Assembly: GCF_009712475.1 (NCBI RefSeq)
Contig: NZ_VCJO01000005.1
Coordinates: 189,850 to 253,849, forward strand
Length of the DNA: 64,000 nucleotides
Direction: 5' to 3'
Source of the DNA: Micromonospora sp. CP22
Lineage (GTDB): Bacteria > Actinomycetota > Actinomycetes > Mycobacteriales > Micromonosporaceae
Shown: positions 43,513 to 52,029 of the stretch, piece by piece
Position numbering within the stretch: the stretch's first letter is position 1
Layout of the letters: every line of letters starts with the position of its first letter
The notes under the pieces: model-generated
The model's database searches: none
Seen by the model: only the letters and a program-made list of their open reading frames with translations
What the model was told of the DNA's origin: nothing
Position numbers and translations under genes: made by a program

Positions 43513-44703
43513 GTGACGGTGAATCGGGAGATCGACGACATCCTGCAACGTGGTGCCGACGGCGGGCGGATCACGCCCGAGGAAGCGCTGCTGCTCTACA
43601 CCGACGCCCCCTTCCACGCCCTCGGCGAGGCGGCGGACGCGGTCCGTCGGCGGCGGTACCCGGACAACATCGTCACGTACCTGATCGACCGCAATATCAA
43701 CTACACCAACGTCTGCGTGACGGCGTGCAAGTTCTGCGCCTTCTACCGCGCGCCGAAGCACAAGGAAGGGTGGACCCACCCGACCGAGGAGATCCTGCGC
43801 CGGTGCGGTGAGGCGGTCGAGCTGGGCGCCACCCAGGTGATGCTCCAGGGCGGCCATCACCCGGACTACGGCGTGGAGTACTACGAGGAGCTGTTCTCCT
43901 CGGTCAAGAAGGCGTACCCGCAGCTCGCGATCCACTCGATCGGGCCGAGCGAGATCCTGCACATGGCCAAGGTCTCCGGCGTCAGCCTGGACGAGGCGAT
44001 CGCCCGGATCAAGGCCGCCGGGCTCGACTCGATCGCCGGGGCGGGTGCCGAGATGCTGCCGCAGCGGCCCCGCCAGGCGATCGCGCCGCTGAAGGAGTCG
44101 GGTGAGCGCTGGCTGGAGGTCATGGAACTCGCGCACCGGCAGGGCGTCGAGTCGACTGCCACGATGATGATGGGGACCGGCGAGACGGCCGCCGAGCGGA
44201 TCGAGCACCTGCGGATGATCCGCGACGTGCAGGATCGTACGCGCGGCTTCCGGGCCTTCATCCCGTGGACGTACCAGCCGGAGAACAACCACCTCAAGGG
44301 CCGCACCCAGGCCACGACCCTGGAGTACCTGCGCCTGGTGGCGGTGGCCCGGCTGTTCTTCGAGACCGTGCCGCACCTTCAGGCGTCCTGGCTGACCACC
44401 GGCAAGGACGTCGGTCAGCTGGCGTTGCACATGGGCGTCGACGACCTCGGCTCGATCATGCTCGAGGAGAACGTCATCTCCTCGGCGGGTGCCCGGCACC
44501 GCTCCAACCTGCACGAGCTGATCGGGATGATCCGATCCGCCGACCGGATCCCCGCCCAGCGGGACACGCTCTACAACAGGCTGGCCGTGCACCACACCCC
44601 GGCCGACGATCCGAGCGACGACCGGGTGGTCTCGCACTTCTCCTCGATCGCCCTGCCCGGCGGGGGAGCCGGTCGGTCGCTGCCACTGGTCGACGCGAAC
44701 TGA
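43513..44703 (+). CDS. mqnC: Cyclic dehypoxanthinyl futalosine synthase
   Basis: 396 residues from GTG 43513; GTG 43519 is possible. Radical SAM enzyme with Cys triad in VCVTACKFCAFYRAP (C-x3-C-x2-C). It cyclises dehypoxanthinyl futalosine, the third or fourth futalosine-pathway step. Other matches: QVMLQGGHHPDYGVEYYEELF and GAGAEMLPQRPR. It shares ancestry with mqnE at 26009. Distance to paaE leaves room for its own promoter. A strong two-part hairpin follows. Confidence 0.96.
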   Translation: MTVNREIDDILQRGADGGRITPEEALLLYTDAPFHALGEAADAVRRRRYPDNIVTYLIDRNINYTNVCVTACKFCAFYRAPKHKEGWTHPTEEILRRCGEAVELGATQVMLQGGHHPDYGVEYYEELFSSVKKAYPQLAIHSIGPSEILHMAKVSGVSLDEAIARIKAAGLDSIAGAGAEMLPQRPRQAIAPLKESGERWLEVMELAHRQGVESTATMMMGTGETAAERIEHLRMIRDVQDRTRGFRAFIPWTYQPENNHLKGRTQATTLEYLRLVAVARLFFETVPHLQASWLTTGKDVGQLALHMGVDDLGSIMLEENVISSAGARHRSNLHELIGMIRSADRIPAQRDTLYNRLAVHHTPADDPSDDRVVSHFSSIALPGGGAGRSLPLVDAN

Positions 44704-44726
44704 CCGAAGCTCTCGTCCGGCGCGAC

Positions 44727-44769
44727 GCGTCAGCCGACCGGTCACCTGGGGTGATCGCTCGGCTGACGC
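44727..44769 (+). terminator. Two-part hairpin after mqnC
   Basis: Outer arms GCGTCAGCCGA (44727-44737) and TCGGCTGACGC (44759-44769), inner arms GGTCAC and GTGATC (one G-T pair), 5-nt loop. 24 nt past the mqnC stop. Confidence 0.7.
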
Positions 44770-45020
44770 TGTGTCGAGGTCGGGGACGCGTGCCGTCTCA
44801 GCCGAACGGATCGGAGGGGCCATCCATCCGGTTCGAAGCGCCGGACCGCCCCGGCTGGATGCCCGGGGGTGACCGAGCAGTAAGGCCCATCAATCCGGAC
44901 AATCCTTAAGTCCCCATTAGCCGGGCAGCTTGTGGTGGGTGTGATGCAGGGTGGCGCGGGCGATCGCTGACCGCTAACGTCCCCGCCCGTATGTTTCGCA
45001 ACCCCACGGGGGCCCATCCC
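44770..45020. other. Intergenic region upstream of the LPXTG protein gene
   Basis: Part of a 317-bp gap. Beyond the mqnC hairpin no gene or clear operator is seen. TAACGT at 44975-44980 is a possible -10; with it, ATG 44991 could be leaderless or ATG 45021 would have a leader of about 30 nt. Confidence 0.4.
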
Positions 45021-46208
45021 ATGATCTTGCAAACCCGTCGTGCCGCCAGCCTGGCTGTGGCCGCGTTGCTCGCCTCGGGCGCCTGCGCCGCCCTGGGCGC
45101 TCCGGCCTACGCCGCCGGCACCGAGACGGACCTGGCCATCACCGCCGCCGGCACCCGCGCCACCGACCGAGTTCAGGGCAAGATCGCCTGGGCCAAGATC
45201 GCCAACCAGGGGGAGGGCACGCCGAGGAAGCTGCTTGTCAGGGTCGACACCTCCAAGGTGGACGACACCAAGCTCGTGGTGGGCGCGTACACCGAAGGCG
45301 GCTGCGACGTCACCGGCGACACCAAGCCCGAGCTGTGGGTCTGCGAACTCGCCGCAGGCGAGATTCCCGGCCCGGGTGAGACGACCGAGGTGCCGATCGT
45401 CCTGTTCAAGGCCGCCGAGGACAGCACCGGCCCGTACACCGCCCCGGTGACGATCAGCATCGAGTCACCGGACGACACCGACGAGAGCAACAACAGCGTC
45501 GAGGTCGATGTCGAGCTGACTCCCGAGAGCGGTGTCGACCTCGGTGTCATCGTCCCTGACGTGCAGACCCGCCTCGACCTGGACACCTTCGAGGAGGACG
45601 GCAGCCCGGTCCGTCCGGGCGACACGGCCCTGCTCTGGAGCGAGATCGCCAACCAGGGTGACCTGACCGCACAGGGCATCAAACTGACCTACCAGCTGCC
45701 GAAGGGCGTCGCCTTCCTGCCGGTCGAGGGTTGCGAGATCAGCGCGGACAAGCGCGCTGCGGTCTGCGAGGACGACGCCTTCCTGCTGGAGTCGGACACG
45801 GTGCTGGTCGTTCCGCTGGCCGTCGAGGTGGGTGCGGACGTGGCGGCTCCCGTCACCCTGCAGGGCGGTTCCCTGACGGCCGAGGCGTTCGGTGCGCTGT
45901 CGCCCCAGGCTCGCCTCAGCCAGCAGGCCACCAAGCCGAGTTTCCACCGGGCCGAGGTGCGCGAGATCAAGGAGTCGGAGTTCGCCGACCTGGACCCGAC
46001 CGACAACTCCGACGACTTCGCCGTGGTGGTCACCGCCCCCAACGGCGGCGGTGGCGGCGGCGGTGGCCTGCCGGTCACCGGTGCACAGGCCGGCCTGATC
46101 GGTGGCATCGGGGCGGGTGTGGTGCTCGTCGGTGTGGCCATGTTCCTGGTTGCCCGTCGTCGCCGGGTGGTCCTGGTGGCGCCGGAAGACGAGAAGACGG
46201 ACGCCTGA
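45021..46208 (+). CDS. Sortase-anchored (LPXTG-type) surface protein
   Basis: 395 residues from ATG 45021, which gives a clean signal peptide (RRAASLAVAALLASG, ending about AYAAG); ATG 44991 would add ten residues. Two beta-rich repeats with ANQG cores (AKIANQGEG, SEIANQGD) resemble DUF11/CARDB-type adhesion domains. Acidic throughout. C-terminus: Gly run, LPVTG sortase motif, hydrophobic segment (GLIGGIGAGVVLVGVAMFLVA) and RRRR tail. Expected to be linked to the cell wall by a sortase encoded elsewhere. Ends before a 16-bp terminator. Confidence 0.9.
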   Translation: MILQTRRAASLAVAALLASGACAALGAPAYAAGTETDLAITAAGTRATDRVQGKIAWAKIANQGEGTPRKLLVRVDTSKVDDTKLVVGAYTEGGCDVTGDTKPELWVCELAAGEIPGPGETTEVPIVLFKAAEDSTGPYTAPVTISIESPDDTDESNNSVEVDVELTPESGVDLGVIVPDVQTRLDLDTFEEDGSPVRPGDTALLWSEIANQGDLTAQGIKLTYQLPKGVAFLPVEGCEISADKRAAVCEDDAFLLESDTVLVVPLAVEVGADVAAPVTLQGGSLTAEAFGALSPQARLSQQATKPSFHRAEVREIKESEFADLDPTDNSDDFAVVVTAPNGGGGGGGGLPVTGAQAGLIGGIGAGVVLVGVAMFLVARRRRVVLVAPEDEKTDA

Positions 46209-46255
46209 GGTTCGTCCTCTATCGGCCCGCGCGGGCCGTTTACATAACGCAAGGC

Positions 46256-46291
46256 AGTGCGGGCGGGATGGGTCACCATCCCGCCCGCACT
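46256..46291 (+). terminator. Strong stem-loop after the LPXTG gene
   Basis: Perfect 16-bp stem AGTGCGGGCGGGATGG (46256-46271) with CCATCCCGCCCGCACT (46276-46291), 4-nt loop, followed by GTTTCGT. Clear intrinsic-terminator shape. Confidence 0.85.
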
Positions 46292-46345
46292 GTTTCGTCG
46301 TGACCCTGCCCAGGCCGTCGGCGGGAGGGCTGGCACAGTGGTGGG

Positions 46346-47080
46346 GTGAGCCGTAATCCGCAGGGCCAGCGCGCCAGTCTGGACAAGCAGCCGCACGAGG
46401 TCGCCGCGATGTTCGACGGTGTCGCTGCCCGTTACGACCTGACCAACACCGTCCTCTCCTTCGGTCGGGACAGGTTCTGGCGGCGGGCCACCCGGGCCGC
46501 GCTCAACCTGCGACCGGGCGACCGGGTGCTGGATGTCGGTGCGGGCACCGGCGTCTCCACCGAGGAACTCGCCCACTCCGGGGCGTACGCGGTCGGCGTC
46601 GACCTGTCGCTCGGCATGTTGCACGCCGGTAAGCGGACCCGCCCGCAGGTGCCGCTGCTGGCCGGCGACGCCCTGCGGCTGCCCTTCGCCGACGCCAGCT
46701 TCGACGCGGTGACCATCTCCTTCGCGTTGCGCAACATCAACGACACCGACGCCGCGTTGCGTGAGCTGGCCCGGGTGACCCGTCCGGGCGGCCGGCTGGT
46801 GGTCTGCGAGTTCAGCACGCCGGTGAATCCCGCGTTCCGCAAGGTCTATCTGTCGTACCTGATGCGCTCGTTGCCGGCGGTGGCCCGGAAGGTCTCCAGC
46901 AACCCGGACGCGTACGTCTACCTCGCCGAGTCCATCCGGGCCTGGCCGGACCAGGCCGCCCTGGGGGACCGGGTCAAGGCGGCCGGCTGGCGATCGGTGG
47001 AGTGGCGCAACCTGACCGGCGGCGTGGTGGCGCTGCACCGGGCCATCCGGTTGAGTCCGGAATTCAGGCAAATATGGTGA
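46346..47080 (+). CDS. menG: Demethylmenaquinone methyltransferase
   Basis: 244 residues from GTG. UbiE/MenG class I methyltransferase: [20 protein letters not shown] signature, SAM motif [36 protein letters not shown] and C-terminal [20 protein letters not shown]. Adds the C2 methyl group of menaquinone with S-adenosylmethionine, the last ring step. Lies between the LPXTG gene and the geranylgeranyl-reductase-family gene. Confidence 0.95.
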   Translation: MSRNPQGQRASLDKQPHEVAAMFDGVAARYDLTNTVLSFGRDRFWRRATRAALNLRPGDRVLDVGAGTGVSTEELAHSGAYAVGVDLSLGMLHAGKRTRPQVPLLAGDALRLPFADASFDAVTISFALRNINDTDAALRELARVTRPGGRLVVCEFSTPVNPAFRKVYLSYLMRSLPAVARKVSSNPDAYVYLAESIRAWPDQAALGDRVKAAGWRSVEWRNLTGGVVALHRAIRLSPEFRQIW

Positions 47081-47112
47081 TTTGACGCTCTTGGCGGCGT
47101 ACGCTGGCCCGC

Positions 47113-47322
47113 ATGACGGATCCGAGGAGTGCGGCCACCAGCGACGCTGCGGAGTTGGTCGACCAACTCCGCGAGTTGGCCGGAGCGGATCCCGCGGAGG
47201 TGCGTCAGGTGGTGACCGAGGTGATCGCGGCGCTGGACCGCGCGGCCGGTGGCGCGTTGCGCGAGCAGCTGCCGGAGACCATCCGCGCCGGTCTGGACAG
47301 CGCCGGCGCGGCCCGGCCCTGA
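47113..47322 (+). CDS. Small acidic helical protein, hypothetical
   Basis: 69 residues, ATG 47113, coding-like GC pattern. Predicted mostly helical (AAELVDQLRELAGADPAEVR, then VVTEVIAALDRAAGG). No domain recognised. The 33-nt gap from menG has no good Shine-Dalgarno. Could be real and co-transcribed with menG; moderate doubt remains because of its size. Confidence 0.5.
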   Translation: MTDPRSAATSDAAELVDQLRELAGADPAEVRQVVTEVIAALDRAAGGALREQLPETIRAGLDSAGAARP

Positions 47323-47357
47323 GGGGGCTGTCGGTCCCCTCCGATCGTTTCCAGCAG

Positions 47358-47373
47358 GTTAGGTCGCCCTAAC
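47358..47373. promoter_or_regulatory. Iron-box-like inverted repeat
   Basis: GTTAGG (47358-47363) and CCTAAC (47368-47373) with a 4-nt spacer. The half-site resembles DtxR/IdeR iron boxes (TTAGG...CCTAA), but I count only about 11 of 19 matches to the full consensus. Lies about 95 nt upstream of the reductase gene start. Confidence 0.35.
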
Positions 47374-47417
47374 AAGGCGAGCGTACGGCGTCGGTCCTAG
47401 ACTCGTCCCGGCTGGCT

Positions 47418-47433
47418 TGTGAAGCATTTCACG
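47418..47433. promoter_or_regulatory. Rex operator upstream of the geranylgeranyl-reductase and nuo genes
   Basis: TTGTGAAGCATTTCACGA (47417-47434) matches the Rex consensus TTGTGAA-N4-TTCACAA at all but one position of the conserved half-sites. Lies 24 nt before the next ATG and about 15 nt past a possible -10 TAGACT (47398-47403), so binding would block transcription. Rex senses the NADH/NAD ratio and controls nuo in Streptomyces. Confidence 0.75.
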
Positions 47434-47456
47434 AGCAGGGCGGGGAGGAGGCGCTA

Positions 47457-48731
47457 ATGACCGCGGTGGAGAACGACGCCGACGTTATCGTCGTGGGCGC
47501 CGGTCCCGGTGGGTCGGCGACCGCGTACCACCTGGCTCGGCACGGCGTGCGCGTGCTGCTGCTGGAGAAGACCGAGTTCCCTCGGGAGAAGGTCTGCGGC
47601 GACGGCCTCACCCCGCGTGCGGTGCGGCAGCTGATCCGGATGGGTGTGGACACCTCGCCCGAAGCTGGCTGGCTGCACAACCGTGGCCTGCGGGTGATCG
47701 GTGGCGGCGTGCGGCTCGAACTGGACTGGCCGGATCTGGCCAGCTTCCCGAACTACGGCCTGGTCCGCACCCGGCTCGACTTCGACGACCTGCTCGCCCA
47801 GCGCGCGGTGGCGGCCGGAGCCAAGCTGCGCACCAGCGTGAACGTCGTCGCTCCGGTGCTCGACGGCAACGGCCGGGTGATCGGGGTGCAGGGCGAGGAC
47901 GGGCCGGACAAGGCGCCCGTGACCTTCCACGCGCCGCTGGTGGTGGCCGCCGACGGCGTCTCGGGTCGGTTCCCGCTCGCCCTCGGACTGGCCAAGCGCG
48001 AGGACCGCCCGATCGGTGTCGCCGTCCGTCGCTACTACCGCTCCGAGGCCCGCCACGACGACGACTACCTGGAGTCCTGGCTGGAGCTGCGGGCCAAGGG
48101 CAGCAACGAACTGCTGCCCGGGTACGGCTGGATCTTCGGCCTCGGTGACGGCCGGGTCAACGTCGGGCTCGGCATCCTCAACTCGTCCTCGGCGTTCGGC
48201 AAGACGAACTACCGGCGGCTGCTCACCGACTGGCTGGCCAACACGCCGCCGGAGTGGGGCATGACCGACGAGACGAACGCCGAGGGGTCGATCCTCGGTG
48301 CCGCTCTGCCGATGGGGTTCAACCGGGTGCCGCACTACACGCGCGGCGTGCTGCTCGTGGGCGACTCCGGCGGCATGGTCAACCCGTTCAACGGCGAGGG
48401 CATCGCGTACGCGATGGAGTCCGGCGAACTGGCCGCGGAGGTCGCGGTCCAGGCGCTCGCCCGACCGGCCGGTGCCGAGCGGGAGCGGGCCCTGATGGCG
48501 TACCCGCAGGAGTTGAAGGCCCGGTTCGGTGGCTACTACCGACTGGGCGGGATCTTCGTGAAGCTGATCGGCCGTCCGGAGATCATGCGCGTCGCGACGA
48601 AGCACGGCATGCCCCACCCCACGCTGATGCGCTTCGTGCTCAAGCTGCTGGCCAACCTCACCGACCCGCGTGGCGGTGACGCGATGGACCGGGTCATCAA
48701 TGCGATGACCAGGGTGGCGCCCGCTGTGTAG
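47457..48731 (+). CDS. Geranylgeranyl reductase family flavoprotein, probable menaquinone side-chain reductase
   Basis: 424 residues; ATG 47457 with GGGGAGGAGG upstream. FAD-binding start VIVVGAGPGGSATAYHLARHG, then EKVCGDGLTPRAVRQL and VGDSGGMVNPFNGEGIAYAMESG. Family members saturate isoprenoid double bonds; MenJ of mycobacteria reduces one unit of the menaquinone tail. Position between menG and nuoA favours that role over chlorophyll- or lipid-type functions. Preceded by the Rex-like site. Confidence 0.9.
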   Translation: MTAVENDADVIVVGAGPGGSATAYHLARHGVRVLLLEKTEFPREKVCGDGLTPRAVRQLIRMGVDTSPEAGWLHNRGLRVIGGGVRLELDWPDLASFPNYGLVRTRLDFDDLLAQRAVAAGAKLRTSVNVVAPVLDGNGRVIGVQGEDGPDKAPVTFHAPLVVAADGVSGRFPLALGLAKREDRPIGVAVRRYYRSEARHDDDYLESWLELRAKGSNELLPGYGWIFGLGDGRVNVGLGILNSSSAFGKTNYRRLLTDWLANTPPEWGMTDETNAEGSILGAALPMGFNRVPHYTRGVLLVGDSGGMVNPFNGEGIAYAMESGELAAEVAVQALARPAGAERERALMAYPQELKARFGGYYRLGGIFVKLIGRPEIMRVATKHGMPHPTLMRFVLKLLANLTDPRGGDAMDRVINAMTRVAPAV

Positions 48732-48751
48732 GGGCGCTGAACAGGCAAGGT

Positions 48752-48778
48752 CCACCCCCGCCGAAGGGCGCGGGGTGG
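48752..48778 (+). terminator. Hairpin in the gap before nuoA, possible attenuator
   Basis: CCACCCC (48752-48758) pairs with GGGGTGG (48772-48778); CGCC/GGCG extends it with one bulge and a 4-nt loop. It is followed by a direct repeat TGTGAAT (48781-48787 and 48790-48796). May reduce read-through from the reductase gene into nuoA, or separate two promoters. Confidence 0.45.
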
Positions 48779-48839
48779 GATGTGAATAGTGTGAATTTCG
48801 CCAACCACCGAGGGCAGGGAAGGACGAGCAGGAGAAGAA

Positions 48840-49205
48840 ATGTCGCTCTCGCCTTACGTACCCATCATCGGGCTGTTCGCCCTCGCCGCGGGTTTCGCGC
48901 TGTTCTCGATAGCCGCTGCCCGGCTCGCCGGCCCCCATCGCTACAACAAGGCCAAGCTCGAAGCCTATGAATGCGGCATCGAGCCCAGCCCGCAGCCGAT
49001 CGGCGGCAGCCGCTTTCCGGTCAAGTTCTACCTGACGGCGATGCTCTTCATCGTCTTCGACGTCGAAATGATCTTCCTGTACCCGTGGGCGGTCTCCTTC
49101 GACATCCTGCCGGTCTTCGGGTTCGTCGCCATGTTGGTGTTCATCGGTGCCGTCTTCGTCGCGTACGCCTACGAGTGGCGGCGTGGCGGCCTGGACTGGG
49201 ACTGA
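48840..49205 (+). CDS. nuoA: NADH-quinone oxidoreductase subunit A
   Basis: 121 residues, ATG with AGGAG upstream. Three membrane helices ([21 protein letters not shown] and two later). Family marks: [38 protein letters not shown]. Membrane arm subunit at the junction with the peripheral arm. First of fourteen nuo genes. Confidence 0.97.
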   Translation: MSLSPYVPIIGLFALAAGFALFSIAAARLAGPHRYNKAKLEAYECGIEPSPQPIGGSRFPVKFYLTAMLFIVFDVEMIFLYPWAVSFDILPVFGFVAMLVFIGAVFVAYAYEWRRGGLDWD

Positions 49206-49218
49206 GGGAGGAACGGCT

Positions 49219-49896
49219 ATGGGTATCGAGGAGAAACTTCCCGCCGGTGTCCTGCTCACCTCGGTGGAGAAGCTGGTCAACTGGTCGCGCAAGTCGTCGG
49301 TCTGGGGTGCCACGTTCGGCCTGGCCTGCTGCGCGATCGAGATGATGGCCGCCGGTGGGCCGCACTACGACATGGGCCGCTGGGGGATGGAGGTCTTCCG
49401 GGCCTCGCCCCGACAGGCCGACCTGATGATCGTCGCCGGTCGGGTGAGCCAGAAGATGGCCCCGGTGCTGCGCCAGATCTACGACCAGATGGCCGAGCCC
49501 CGCTGGGTGCTCTCCATGGGGGTCTGCGCCAGCAGCGGTGGCATGTTCAACAACTACGCCATCGTGCAGGGCGTCGACCACGTCGTGCCGGTCGACATGT
49601 ACCTTCCGGGCTGTCCGCCCCGGCCGGAGATGCTCATCGACGCGATCCTCAAGCTGCGCGAGAAGATCGGCCACGAGCCGCTCGGCCCGAACGGGCGCAA
49701 GATGCTGGCCGCCCGCGAGGCGCGCGGTGACGTGCCGGTGGTGCCGTACGGCTCGATGCCGTCGTCGTACCGCAGCGACAAGGCCCGGCGGGCCGAGTGG
49801 ACGAAGGCCGTCCGCGAGGGCCGCGAGGAGCAGCTGCGGATCGAGAACTGGATGAAGGCCCAGAACCACCTCCACCCGTACGGGGGGATCAAGTGA
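49219..49896 (+). CDS. nuoB: NADH-quinone oxidoreductase subunit B
   Basis: 225 residues, ATG 49219 after GGGAGGAA. Holds Fe-S cluster N2, next to the quinone site: tandem Cys in [11 protein letters not shown], then [10 protein letters not shown] and [11 protein letters not shown]-terminal 60 residues are an actinobacterial extension rich in charged residues. GTGA overlap with nuoC. Confidence 0.97.
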   Translation: MGIEEKLPAGVLLTSVEKLVNWSRKSSVWGATFGLACCAIEMMAAGGPHYDMGRWGMEVFRASPRQADLMIVAGRVSQKMAPVLRQIYDQMAEPRWVLSMGVCASSGGMFNNYAIVQGVDHVVPVDMYLPGCPPRPEMLIDAILKLREKIGHEPLGPNGRKMLAAREARGDVPVVPYGSMPSSYRSDKARRAEWTKAVREGREEQLRIENWMKAQNHLHPYGGIK

Positions 49897-50624
49897 CTGA
49901 CGACAAGCCGACCACCGGTGGCGTACCGGTTCCGGTGACGCCGGCCGGCGCGACGAGTGGCGCCCCCGCCGAGTTCCCGCCGGCCGCACCGGCGGGCCGG
50001 GGCATGTTCGGCAACCAGGGCACCGGCGACGTCTCCGGATTCGGCGGACTGGTCCGGCGGCACCACATCGTCGAGGACGCGCCGCGACCGTACGGCGGCT
50101 ACTTCGACGAGGTGCGGGACGCGCTGGAGGAGGCGTACCCGGCGTTCGGCGAGGCCATCGAAAAGGTCGTGGTCGACCGGGGCGAGCTGACCCTGCACAT
50201 CCGCCCCGAGCGGATCGCCGAGGTCTGCCAGGTGATGCGGGACGACCCGGCGCTGCGGTTCGAGCTCTGCTCCTCGGTGTCCGGGGTGGACTACCTCGGT
50301 GCCGACGCGCGTCGGCTGCACGTCGTCTACCACCTCACCTCGATGACCTACCGGCGGCAGGTCCGGCTGGAGGCCGCGGTCACCGCCGAGGAGCCGCACC
50401 TGCCCACCGTCACCTCCGTGTACCCGACCGCCGACTGGCAGGAGCGGGAGGTGTACGACATGTTCGGTGTCATCTTCGACGGTCACCCGGCACTGACCCG
50501 CATCCTCATGCCGGACGACTGGGAGGGTCACCCGCAGCGCAAGGACTACCCCCTCGGCGGCGTGCCCGTGGAGTACAAGGGCGCCGAGATTCCGCCGCCC
50601 GACAAGCGGAGGTCTTACCAATGA
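49893..50624 (+). CDS. nuoC: NADH-quinone oxidoreductase subunit C
   Basis: 243 residues from GTG. The first about 55 residues are low complexity ([18 protein letters not shown]). Core from about 75: [29 protein letters not shown], and [33 protein letters not shown] type end. Separate from NuoD, unlike the fused NuoCD of E. coli. ATGA overlap with nuoD. Confidence 0.96.
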   Translation: MTDDKPTTGGVPVPVTPAGATSGAPAEFPPAAPAGRGMFGNQGTGDVSGFGGLVRRHHIVEDAPRPYGGYFDEVRDALEEAYPAFGEAIEKVVVDRGELTLHIRPERIAEVCQVMRDDPALRFELCSSVSGVDYLGADARRLHVVYHLTSMTYRRQVRLEAAVTAEEPHLPTVTSVYPTADWQEREVYDMFGVIFDGHPALTRILMPDDWEGHPQRKDYPLGGVPVEYKGAEIPPPDKRRSYQ

Positions 50625-51946
50625 CCGGGTCGAACTACGCTACCGAGCGCGAGACGACCGAGGGCCGGGTCTTCACCGTCACCGGCGGGGACTGGGACGA
50701 CGTCGTCTCCGGCGTCGATCCGATCAACGAGGGTCGGATCGTCGTCAACATGGGCCCGCAGCACCCGTCCACGCACGGCGTGCTCCGGCTGATCCTGGAG
50801 CTGGAGGGCGAGACGGTCCGGGAGGCCCGCTCGGTCGTCGGCTACCTGCACACCGGCATCGAGAAGAACCTGGAGTACCGCAACTGGGTCCAGGGTTCGA
50901 CCTTCGTGACCCGGATGGACTACCTCTCGCCGATCTTCAACGAGACGGCGTACTCGCTGGCCGTGGAGAAGCTGCTCGGCATCACCGACGACATCACCGA
51001 GCGGGCCACCACCATCCGGGTGCTCATGATGGAGCTGAACCGGATCTCCTCGCACCTGGTGTGGCTGGCCACCACGGGCATGGAGCTGGGCGCGATCTCG
51101 ATCATGCTCTACGGCTTCCGGGAGCGCGAGTACATCCTGGAGATCTTCGAGCTGATCACCGGCCTGCGGATGAACCACGCCTACGTCCGGCCGGGCGGCG
51201 TGGCCCAGGACGTGCCGGATGAGGCGATCGTCAAGATCCGTGAGTTCCTCAAGGTGATGCCGAAGCGCCTCAAGGAGTACGAGGACCTGCTCTCCGGCCA
51301 GCCGATCTGGCTGGAGCGGACGCAGAACGTGGCGGTGCTCGACGTGACCGGCTGCCTGGCCCTCGGTGTCACCGGGCCGGTGCTCCGCTCGGCCGGTCTC
51401 GCGTGGGACCTGCGCAAGACCATGCCGTACTGCGGTTACGAGACGTACGAGTTCGACGTGCCGACCCACCCCGACGGTGACGTCTGGGGCCGCTACCTGG
51501 TCCGGCTGGCGGAGATCCGCGAGTCGCTCAAGCTGGTCGAGCAGGCCCTGGACCGGCTCAAGCCCGGCCCGGTGATGGTGGCCGACAAGAAGATCGCCTG
51601 GCCGGCGCAGCTGGCCATCGGCGTCGACGGCATGGGTAACTCCCTGGAGCACGTCGCGAAGATCATGGGCCAGTCGATGGAGTCCCTGATCCACCACTTC
51701 AAGCTGGTGACGGAGGGCTTCCGGGTGCCGCCGGGCCAGGTGTACGTCGCGATCGAGTCGCCTCGCGGCGAGCTGGGCGTGCACGCGGTCTCCGACGGTG
51801 GTACCCGGCCGTACCGGGTGCACTACCGGGAGCCGAGCTTCGTCAACCTCCAGGCCCTGCCGGCGATGGCCGAGGGCGGCCTGATCGCCGACGTGATCGC
51901 GGGCGGCGCCTCGCTGGACCCGGTGATGGGTGGGTGTGACCGGTGA
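50621..51946 (+). CDS. nuoD: NADH-quinone oxidoreductase subunit D
   Basis: 441 residues, ATG overlapping nuoC. 49-kDa subunit forming the quinone pocket with Nuo[49 protein letters not shown], and C-terminal [11 protein letters not shown]. Its TGA overlaps the GTG of the mini-ORF at 51943. Confidence 0.97.
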   Translation: MTGSNYATERETTEGRVFTVTGGDWDDVVSGVDPINEGRIVVNMGPQHPSTHGVLRLILELEGETVREARSVVGYLHTGIEKNLEYRNWVQGSTFVTRMDYLSPIFNETAYSLAVEKLLGITDDITERATTIRVLMMELNRISSHLVWLATTGMELGAISIMLYGFREREYILEIFELITGLRMNHAYVRPGGVAQDVPDEAIVKIREFLKVMPKRLKEYEDLLSGQPIWLERTQNVAVLDVTGCLALGVTGPVLRSAGLAWDLRKTMPYCGYETYEFDVPTHPDGDVWGRYLVRLAEIRESLKLVEQALDRLKPGPVMVADKKIAWPAQLAIGVDGMGNSLEHVAKIMGQSMESLIHHFKLVTEGFRVPPGQVYVAIESPRGELGVHAVSDGGTRPYRVHYREPSFVNLQALPAMAEGGLIADVIAGGASLDPVMGGCDR

Positions 51947-52029
51947 GCGCGAGAACTGAGCTTGCGAGCCCCATCCGCCCGCAGTCGCGGGCAGACGCCG
52001 GTGCAGTCGCGAACGGAAGGCGACGCTGA
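51943..52029 (+). repeat. GTGAGC-family repeat and 28-codon mini-ORF bridging nuoD and nuoE
   Basis: Starts GTGAGCGCGAGAACTGAGC, then GCGAGCCCC..CGCAGTCGCG, and ends GGAAGGCGACGCTG before the nuoE ATG. GTG 51943 overlaps the nuoD stop (51944-51946). The frame ([14 protein letters not shown]...) runs 28 codons to TGA 52027-52029, overlapping the nuoE ATG at 52029. Confidence 0.85.

Noticed and set aside
48781..48796. Second Rex site before nuoA
   Set aside because: TGTGAAT occurs as a direct, not inverted, repeat; no TTCACA half is present.
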